Origin: Bog-159 sp035602155
Lineage (GTDB): Bacteria; Acidobacteriota; Terriglobia; Bryobacterales; Bryobacteraceae
NCBI GenBank assembly: GCA_035602155.1
Contig: DATNMW010000197.1
Location: 1-8,013 of the forward strand
Direction: 5' to 3'
DNA: 8,013 nucleotides
This document shows positions 1 to 4,475 of the stretch, in pieces. Each line of letters starts with the position of its first letter. Within the stretch, counting starts at the first letter, position 1. The translations under genes and the position numbers were made by a program. The notes beneath the pieces were generated by a model that was not told the origin of the DNA, did no database searches, and saw nothing but the letters and a program-made list of their open reading frames with translations.

Positions 1-176
1 AGCGAAATCGCCCCGCCGATAGCAAAGTGGAAACGCACCTGGTAGTCCGCGAGACGACCTGCCGCGCGCGGCGGTGAGACGCGATCTGCATAGGTGTTGG
101 GTTGGCGTTTCACCGCACGATGCGCGTCTGCCCCGCCATCACGCTGACGAATCGCAAAAGTTCTCCAGTTGTCCAT
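1..176 (-). CDS. possible 5' part of a minus-strand gene, unidentified (runs off the left edge)
   Basis: Read on the minus strand, a frame opens with ATG at 176, directly after an in-frame TAA, and stays open to base 1 (58 codons). It begins MDNWRTFAIRQ and reaches GRLADYQVRFHFAIGGAIS at the edge. The last stretch has the look of a real protein and faintly recalls the 'A.L..Y.L.F' strand of gamma-glutamylcyclotransferase-like proteins. The FAYGSN-type nucleotide-binding loop expected near the start of that family is absent, so I do not assign it. There is no Shine-Dalgarno sequence and no -10 box close to the ATG, unlike the better genes here. It could be a true gene, a decayed gene or chance. 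The missing sequence left of base 1 would decide. Confidence 0.3.
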   Translation of the reverse strand, partial: MDNWRTFAIRQRDGGADAHRAVKRQPNTYADRVSPPRAAGRLADYQVRFHFAIGGAIS

Positions 177-356
177 TTACGCCGCGCGCCGTGAGCTTCC
201 GCGGGGCCTTCCGTCCCACAGCAGAACCTCAGCCCGCCGTCGAAAGCAGGCCTTCCACTGAATCGGCGCCGCGGTCCTAGCTAGCAACAGTGAGGTGATC
301 GACGCCGTCGCGCCGAAAAAACCGCATGCCCCGCCACGCTGGAATCCCGCAAGCGA
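177..356. other. intergenic stretch without a recognised gene
   Basis: This gap separates the possible leftward fragment from the hydrolase gene. I see no tRNA, no strong hairpin with a T-run and no convincing promoter for the leftward frame. Open frames crossing it on either strand are Arg/Ser/Pro-rich, as expected of GC-rich shadow frames. A short CTAGCTAG palindrome at 277-284 is the only notable word. If the leftward fragment is not a gene, the gene-free stretch runs from 1 to 373. Confidence 0.5.
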
Positions 357-362
357 TAAAAT
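357..362 (+). promoter_or_regulatory. -10-like box TAAAAT before the hydrolase gene
   Basis: TAAAAT matches the TATAAT consensus at five of six positions and ends 11 bases before the ATG at 374. Transcription would start near 369, leaving a leader of about five bases. No TTGACA-like -35 is visible at 16-18 bp spacing. This is inferred from position and similarity only, and is the weakest of the -10 candidates here. Confidence 0.4.
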
Positions 363-373
363 TGAGATGCCGA

Positions 374-1162
374 ATGAGTACATTTCGAATCGCACTCGCC
401 AACATCCGGTGCCCGACGTCTCCCGAGGAGTCGGTCGCGTTGGCCGAACAAGCCATTTCGCAAGCGGCCGTCGAGCGCGCTGGTATTGTCTGCTTTCCGG
501 AATGCTTCGTTCCGGGCTACCGTGGGATGGGCAAGGCGGTGCCGCCCCCAGACCCTGCCTTTCTCGAACACGCCTGGTCCGTCGTTCAAGCGGCCGCTGC
601 GAAGGCAAATCTCGCGGTTGTTCTCGGCACCGAACGCATCGTCGGTAATGCTTTATTAATCACCGCGATGGTAGTCAATCCGGATGGAACGATTGCCGGC
701 TTGCAAGACAAAGTCCAACTCGACCCCTCCGAGGAAGGCACTTATTCGTTCGGCTCCGGGAGGCGCCTCTTCCGCACCGGCTCGCTCGCATTTGGCATCG
801 CGATCTGCCATGAAGGCTGGCGCTATCCCGAAACGGTCCGCTGGGCGGCGCGGCGCGGCGCACACATCGTATTCCACCCTCATTTCCACGAAGCCGAGCC
901 CGGCGGTTACGCGCCCTCGACTTTCGCCGATCCGGCGAATTCGTTCCATGAGAAAGCTGCGCTGTGCCGCGCCGCGGAGAACACCTGCTACTTCGCAACG
1001 GTCAACGTCGCCAGCGCTGGGTCGCCGACCACTTCGGCGGTCGTACGTCCCGACGGCACGCTGCTTTGTTACCAGCCATACGGCAAGGATGGGTTGCTTA
1101 TCGCGGACATCGACGTCGCCGAGGCCACCGGACTCCTCGCGGCGCGCTGCAAGTTTATCTAG
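374..1162 (+). CDS. carbon-nitrogen hydrolase (nitrilase superfamily)
   Basis: The 262-residue product is a complete cytoplasmic nitrilase-fold enzyme, with no signal peptide or membrane segment. Such enzymes cleave non-peptide C-N bonds (amides, nitriles, carbamoyl groups) through a Glu-Lys-Cys triad. All three residues are visible: Glu43 in CFPECFVPGY, Lys113 in LQDKVQLD and Cys145 in the nucleophile elbow AICHEGWRYPE, followed by RRGAHIVFHPHFHEAE. Glu120 or Glu121 could be the fourth, supporting glutamate. The length is normal for the family. I chose ATG 374, giving MSTFRIALANIRCP, because the first beta strand starts there; an in-frame ATG at 326 would add 16 residues of non-conserved sequence. 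No Shine-Dalgarno sequence is present, but a -10-like box lies just upstream. The DUF1801 gene starts 23 bp after the stop. Several family branches share these motifs, so the amide or nitrile substrate cannot be told. Confidence 0.9.
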   Translation: MSTFRIALANIRCPTSPEESVALAEQAISQAAVERAGIVCFPECFVPGYRGMGKAVPPPDPAFLEHAWSVVQAAAAKANLAVVLGTERIVGNALLITAMVVNPDGTIAGLQDKVQLDPSEEGTYSFGSGRRLFRTGSLAFGIAICHEGWRYPETVRWAARRGAHIVFHPHFHEAEPGGYAPSTFADPANSFHEKAALCRAAENTCYFATVNVASAGSPTTSAVVRPDGTLLCYQPYGKDGLLIADIDVAEATGLLAARCKFI

Positions 1163-1170
1163 ATTCCCTG

Positions 1171-1179
1171 TGAGATAAT
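1171..1179 (+). promoter_or_regulatory. extended -10 element TGAGATAAT
   Basis: TGA-GATAAT is an extended -10 (TGn followed by five of six TATAAT matches). It lies in the 22-bp gap after the hydrolase stop codon. Its last base is five bases before ATG 1185, so the expected transcription start falls on the start codon itself, predicting a leaderless mRNA. No -35 is evident; extended -10 promoters often do without one. Confidence 0.5.
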
Positions 1180-1184
1180 CCGTA

Positions 1185-1571
1185 ATGCCCGCTCAACGCC
1201 GCATGCCGATGGCCAACTTCAAGTCCGTGGACGAGTACATCGCCTCGCAACCCGAAGCCGTGCAGGCCATACTTGTGCGTCTGCGGGCTGCCATTCGCAA
1301 GGCGGTGCCCCGCGCCGAGGAAACGATCTCGTACAAGATCCCCGCGTATAAACTGCTCAATCAGCCGGTGCTCTATTTCGCCGGGTGGAAGCGGCACTAT
1401 TCGCTCTACCCCGCCAACGAGCGCGTCGTCGCGGCTTTCCAGGACGATCTCACACCGTACGAGGTCGACAAGGGCACCATCCGATTCCCGCTCTTCCAGC
1501 CCGTCCCCGTGAACTTGATCGGGCGTATCGCAAAGTTCCGCGCGAAGGAAATCGCCACGAACCGGCGGTGA
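1185..1571 (+). CDS. DUF1801 / YdhG-like small protein
   Basis: The 128-residue product matches the DUF1801 (YdhG-like) fold: SVDEYIASQPEAVQAILVRL near the N-terminus, then the core pattern ETISYKIPAYKL, a YFAGWKRHYSLYP strand, and the closing KGTIRFPLFQPVP followed by LIGRIAKFRAKEI. Proteins of this family are small, soluble and of unproven biochemical role; no catalytic residues can be named. It has no signal peptide. ATG 1185 is taken as the start because an extended -10 ends five bases before it, which would make the mRNA begin at that codon. In-frame ATGs at 1203 and 1209 are alternatives, and MANFKSVDEY from 1209 is closer to the usual N-terminus of the family. It follows the C-N hydrolase by 22 bp, so it could also be read through from there. 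Family assignment is fairly sure; function is unknown. Confidence 0.85.
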   Translation: MPAQRRMPMANFKSVDEYIASQPEAVQAILVRLRAAIRKAVPRAEETISYKIPAYKLLNQPVLYFAGWKRHYSLYPANERVVAAFQDDLTPYEVDKGTIRFPLFQPVPVNLIGRIAKFRAKEIATNRR

Positions 1572-1610
1572 CACGGCGGTGAACATTTCCCATTACGCCA
1601 TCGGGACGCG

Positions 1611-1619
1611 TGATATATT
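1611..1619 (+). promoter_or_regulatory. extended -10 element TGATATATT
   Basis: TGA-TATATT is an extended -10 with five of six TATAAT matches, in the 75-bp gap after the DUF1801 gene. The predicted transcription start is near 1626. That leaves a leader of about 20 bases holding a perfect Shine-Dalgarno sequence, so this unit is not leaderless. The TGA is also the in-frame stop that closes the downstream reading frame on its left. No -35 match is seen. Confidence 0.5.
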
Positions 1620-1634
1620 ACTGGCAGGCGTTCG

Positions 1635-1640
1635 GGAGGT
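1635..1640 (+). promoter_or_regulatory. Shine-Dalgarno GGAGGT that points to an ATT start
   Basis: GGAGGT is a perfect match to the 3' end of 16S rRNA. The codon at ideal spacing (six bases later) in the frame of the phosphatase-like gene is ATT at 1647. There is no ATG, GTG or TTG in that frame between the upstream stop (1611-1613) and TTG 1767. The GTG at 1639 overlaps this element and is in another frame. This ribosome site is the main evidence for the unusual start. Confidence 0.6.
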
Positions 1641-1646
1641 GGACCG

Positions 1647-2825
1647 ATTCCTCATCACTCTGTCTTAAGTGCCAGTCTTCGCTGCCCGCGCGAGATTGCG
1701 CAAGCCGTTTCGTCGAGCCGCCGGACTTTCCTGCGTGAGGTCACCGGTGCAGCCGCAGCCAGCGCTTTGCTGGGCATCGCTCCCCAACGCGGGATGGCCT
1801 CTACGCGCGGCCGCAAGGCGGTAGTGGTCACATTCGGCGGCGGCGCGCGCGACGAAGAGACCTTCATGCCGGACGGGCAGGAGAATATCCCGCACCTGCT
1901 TACCGCGCTGATGCCGCGCGCGACATTTTTCAGCCAGATCGTGAATAAGGGAATTCTGGGACACTATGTGGCCACCGCGAGTCTGGCCACGGGGGCGTAT
2001 GAGACTTTCAACAACTTCGCGGCGGTTCCTCCGGATCGCCCCACGGTCTTTGAGTATTTCCGCAAGGATTTGAAACGCCCCGCGCTGGACGCCTGGGTGG
2101 TCGCGCCCAGCAACGGGTTCAATCGCATCGGCGAGAGCGGTAACCGCGCCTACGGCCGCGGATGGGGCGCCGGAGTTATTTTGCCGAAGCGCATTTTGGC
2201 GGCGGCGCTGTCTTCGAGCGAAGGCCCTGCATACGAGCATCTGCTGCGCGATAACTACGAGACCCCGCTGTACGCGCCGGAACTGGGCGGCAATCAGGTG
2301 GAATTGCACCAGATGGCCGAAGTGTTGAGACTCTCGGTAGCGGACTTTACGGCGCACGCGCGTGTGCTCGCCAGTCCCGACGAGTTGTCGGTTTATATCG
2401 CGCGGCAGCTTATGCGGCAGCTCGCGCCCAGCTTGCTGTGGATCACGCTGCACGATATCGACATCGCACATTCCGGGACTTACTCGCTTTATCTCGATGC
2501 TATCCAGCGCACCGACCGGCTGTGCGGGGAGATCTGGAACAATATCCAAAGCGAACCGGAATACGCGGGCAAGACCAATATGTTCATCCTGCCCGATTTC
2601 GGCCGCGATTCGGATGACGACGCGGGCGGCAACGGCTTCCAGCATCATCGCACGGGCGACGCGCTCTCCCGCACCACCTGGCTGATGGCGCTGGGACCGG
2701 GAGTTCGCGAAAACACGGTGGTGGACAGGCCCGCCGAGCCGACCGATCTGGTCCCCACTCTGGGATCGCTGCTGGGATTCGACGCACGCCTGTCGCAAGG
2801 CAAACCGCTGCAGGAGGTTTTGTAA
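1647..2825 (+). CDS. Tat-exported alkaline-phosphatase-superfamily-like protein, probable ATT start
   Basis: The frame gives 392 residues from ATT 1647. It has a twin-arginine signal: Ser-Arg-Arg-Thr-Phe-Leu with Arg25 and Arg26, then an Ala-rich hydrophobic stretch (about 31-46), so export as a folded protein is likely. The mature part resembles the alkaline phosphatase/sulfatase superfamily: an opening strand KAVVVTFGGGARDEETF (57-73), WITLHDIDIAHSG (265-277) with Asp270, Asp272 and His275 as candidate metal ligands, LPDFGRD around Asp317, FQHHRTGD (331-338), and a closing TDLVPTLGSLLGF. The usual Asp-His-Gly is Asp-Phe-Gly here, so the metal site is altered or the enzyme unconventional. 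The substrate is unknown. A TTG start at 1767 would leave 352 residues but remove the Arg-Arg motif and most of the signal, so I prefer 1647. A gene 5 bp downstream is probably co-transcribed. The coding call is solid, the superfamily is moderately sure, and the exact start is uncertain. Confidence 0.75.
   Translation: MPHHSVLSASLRCPREIAQAVSSSRRTFLREVTGAAAASALLGIAPQRGMASTRGRKAVVVTFGGGARDEETFMPDGQENIPHLLTALMPRATFFSQIVNKGILGHYVATASLATGAYETFNNFAAVPPDRPTVFEYFRKDLKRPALDAWVVAPSNGFNRIGESGNRAYGRGWGAGVILPKRILAAALSSSEGPAYEHLLRDNYETPLYAPELGGNQVELHQMAEVLRLSVADFTAHARVLASPDELSVYIARQLMRQLAPSLLWITLHDIDIAHSGTYSLYLDAIQRTDRLCGEIWNNIQSEPEYAGKTNMFILPDFGRDSDDDAGGNGFQHHRTGDALSRTTWLMALGPGVRENTVVDRPAEPTDLVPTLGSLLGFDARLSQGKPLQEVL
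2812..2818 (+). promoter_or_regulatory. Shine-Dalgarno AGGAGGT inside the end of the upstream gene
   Basis: AGGAGGT lies in the last codons of the phosphatase-like gene, 12 bases before ATG 2831. The spacing is a little long but workable. It supports translation of the second gene from the same mRNA, which cannot be leaderless. Confidence 0.55.
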
Positions 2826-2830
2826 CGGAC

Positions 2831-4036
2831 ATGCTGTCGCGCGATCTGAAGGCCAGCCAGTTTGACGGTTACCCGCCGCAGGCCAGAAAGTTGGCGGCCG
2901 CCAGGGTCGCACTGTTGCAGCAGTTGCCCCTCGGCTTTCTGCCGCTGCTGTTGCGTGAAATCATCGTCTACGACTGGAAGTTTCCGCCGGAGCGAAGTGA
3001 GATCGAGCATCAGTTGGCGTATCTGGAGTCGCGCACTCCCGCCGAGCGAAGGACGTTGCTGGCGGGCTTTGAGAAATTACGTCTCCCGCCCGCGCTCGAA
3101 AGCTTCGACTGGGTCAACGAACCGGTCCAATTCTCGGAGCAACTGACCACGCACCTATGGGCTACGCTGCAGATCGACGCCTTCCGTACGGCCGCCATCG
3201 ACTATGTGCGGACCGTGAATGCCGCCGCGCCGCAGTCATCGCCTGCCATGCCGCGGCTGAGTATGGTGGTGCTGGGCAAGGATGTTACGGAGAACAAGTA
3301 CAGACTCTTTCGCAAGCTGCGCCCTTACGGAGTTTATTTCAACCGTGTGAAGCCTGACAACGGGCTTCGCATCCTGCTGGACGCCGCGGCGGCGAGGGCG
3401 CAGGCGCATCCCGCGCCTTACGGCCATTGGTATGTCGACGGTGGACGCGAAGAGCCTGTTTCGAGCGGGGGCTTGGTGCGCTTCTCCTACGACTCGTTGG
3501 CCCCCGCGCGCGCCGCGCTGCAGGACAAGATGCAAAAAACATTTCAATCGGGCATGGGGCCGGAGGCGTTCCGCACTCTTCTGGCGCGCATGCACCCGTC
3601 GGAGTTAGGCATGGCAGATAGCCCCGACGCGGTGTTGAACCGTTTCCAGGTCAGCGTGCTCACGGAAGGCTCCGGGACGCAGATCTTCAGCACCACATTT
3701 GTCCAATGGGCCGCGCGCGAGGCGTTCCGCCGGGCCCAACCGGTGACGTTGCTGCTGCGATTCGCGCCACGCCAGCGGGCACGCCCCATGAATGAGCTGC
3801 TCGCCGAGACGCAGCGAAAGCCGGAATTGGACCCGGAAGGGTCGCTCGTGGATGCCGATATGGGCGCGTACTACACCTGGCTGAACCAGCAGCGGTTGGC
3901 GGGCGCGGAAAAGTCGTCGTTCTTAGTTTGGTTCGAAGACCACAACGAGGCGCTCGCCATTGGCCCGGCATGGGCGCGCGCAGGCGAGTCCAGCGACCCG
4001 GTCGACCTGCGGCACTTGGTCAAACGGGTTTCTTAG
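2831..4036 (+). CDS. unrecognised 401-residue protein, second gene of the operon
   Basis: I do not recognise this 401-residue protein. It has no signal peptide and no clear membrane segment; the Leu-rich stretch at 31-45 is followed at once by charged residues. It contains no cysteine. The first 130 residues look helical (LAAARVALLQ, PAERRTLLAGFEKLRL). A strand-like segment MPRLSMVVLGKD (140-151) leads into NKYRLFRKLRPYGVYFNRVK (156-174). Other distinctive parts are GHWYVDGGREEP (198-209), RFQVSVLTEGSGTQIFSTTF (271-290) and FLVWFEDHNEALAIGP (364-379). These look like conserved blocks but match no motif I know. The gene starts 5 bp after the phosphatase-like gene and has its own AGGAGGT, so the two are very likely one operon; a partner role for the exported protein is only inference. 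The 3' end overlaps the convergent receiver gene by 17 bp. Coding is sure because of its length, its operon position and the credible protein. Confidence 0.85.
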   Translation: MLSRDLKASQFDGYPPQARKLAAARVALLQQLPLGFLPLLLREIIVYDWKFPPERSEIEHQLAYLESRTPAERRTLLAGFEKLRLPPALESFDWVNEPVQFSEQLTTHLWATLQIDAFRTAAIDYVRTVNAAAPQSSPAMPRLSMVVLGKDVTENKYRLFRKLRPYGVYFNRVKPDNGLRILLDAAAARAQAHPAPYGHWYVDGGREEPVSSGGLVRFSYDSLAPARAALQDKMQKTFQSGMGPEAFRTLLARMHPSELGMADSPDAVLNRFQVSVLTEGSGTQIFSTTFVQWAAREAFRRAQPVTLLLRFAPRQRARPMNELLAETQRKPELDPEGSLVDADMGAYYTWLNQQRLAGAEKSSFLVWFEDHNEALAIGPAWARAGESSDPVDLRHLVKRVS

Positions 4037-4418
4037 TTTCGCCTGCTATTTCCGCCAATATTTCCTTTACTTTCGCAACCAGATCGGCCGCGGCGAACGG
4101 TTTGGGAAAAACCGAAAAGCCTTCGTCGGTCGTGCGCGCCTCCATGCGCTGGTCGTCGGGCACGCCGGCTACCATCAGCACTTGCATGTTCGGGTTCTTC
4201 TTGCAGAGATATAAGGCTGCATCGTGTCCCGAGATATCGGCGACGTAGACGTCGATGAGCAACAAATCGGGCGGAGTTTCGCGCACCATATCGACGGCGA
4301 TTCCGAGATCGCCGGTCGCGCGAACCACGTAGCCCTCGCGCTGCAGGATCTCCCGGAGGACGGTGCGCACCACGGGCGCCGAGTGGAAAACCATAATCGT
4401 CGCGCAATTGTTCCGCAT
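4020..4418 (-). CDS. single-domain response-regulator receiver with degenerate acidic pocket
   Basis: The 132-residue product is one receiver (REC) domain with no output domain. The phosphoacceptor is Asp56 in LLLIDVYVADISG, and the conserved lysine is Lys106 in VFPKPF. Two other signature sites are lost: the acidic pair after strand beta1 (usually DDEP) is His12-Ser13-Ala14-Pro15, and the Thr/Ser after beta4 is Ala84 in VLMVAG. Without the acidic pair, Mg2+-dependent phosphorylation would be impaired, so this may be a pseudo-receiver or be regulated by something other than phosphorylation. The start at 4418 is supported by a perfect TATAAT ending eight bases upstream, with no Shine-Dalgarno sequence. 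It is divergent from the GH10 xylanase (57-bp gap) and overlaps the end of the 401-residue gene by 17 bp, tail to tail. No histidine kinase is in view. The REC fold is sure; its signalling partner is unknown. Confidence 0.9.
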   Translation of the reverse strand: MRNNCATIMVFHSAPVVRTVLREILQREGYVVRATGDLGIAVDMVRETPPDLLLIDVYVADISGHDAALYLCKKNPNMQVLMVAGVPDDQRMEARTTDEGFSVFPKPFAAADLVAKVKEILAEIAGETKKPV

Positions 4419-4422
4419 GGAA

Positions 4423-4443
4423 CCGAATTATACAACGATTCGG
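4423..4443. promoter_or_regulatory. inverted repeat CCGAAT-N9-ATTCGG, possible operator
   Basis: The 6-bp arms at 4423-4428 and 4438-4443 are perfect inverted copies, 15 bp from arm to arm. The left arm overlaps the receiver gene's -10 box, and the right arm covers the predicted -35 position (4440-4445) of the xylanase promoter. A dimeric regulator bound here could affect both genes. Six-base arms can arise by chance in a region this size, so this is a candidate only. Confidence 0.3.
4427..4432 (-). promoter_or_regulatory. -10 box TATAAT for the receiver gene
   Basis: Read on the minus strand this is a perfect TATAAT. Eight bases separate it from the ATG at 4418, so transcription would begin one to three bases before the start codon. 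No good -35 is seen at 4450-4455, where it would fall for a 17-bp spacer. It is the best-matching -10 in the window. Confidence 0.6.
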
Positions 4444-4462
4444 AACGCAGGGCGTAAGGAGC

Positions 4463-4468
4463 TAAAAT
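4463..4468 (+). promoter_or_regulatory. -10-like box TAAAAT for the xylanase gene
   Basis: TAAAAT (five of six consensus matches) ends seven bases before ATG 4476, so the expected transcription start is at or one base before the start codon. An AAGGAG at 4456-4461 looks like a Shine-Dalgarno sequence, but it is 14 bases from the ATG and would lie upstream of the predicted transcript. Confidence 0.5.
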
Positions 4469-4475
4469 CGGCCAT

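Noticed and set aside
277..284. Palindrome CTAGCTAG upstream of the hydrolase
   Set aside because: It is too short and isolated to call an operator, and no second copy or nearby promoter element supports it.
1669..1671. GTG as the start of the phosphatase-like gene
   Set aside because: It is in a different frame from the Tat signal and the conserved domain. Using it would require a frameshift for which I see no slippery sequence.
1665..2912. A 415-codon open frame on the minus strand opposite the phosphatase-like gene
   Set aside because: It is rich in Arg, Gln and Ala with no recognisable motif, and lies wholly antisense to a gene with a Tat signal and conserved blocks. Long antisense frames are common in GC-rich coding DNA.
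4456..4461. AAGGAG as the xylanase Shine-Dalgarno
   Set aside because: It is 14 bases from the ATG, too far for efficient use, and lies before the predicted transcription start set by TAAAAT at 4463-4468.
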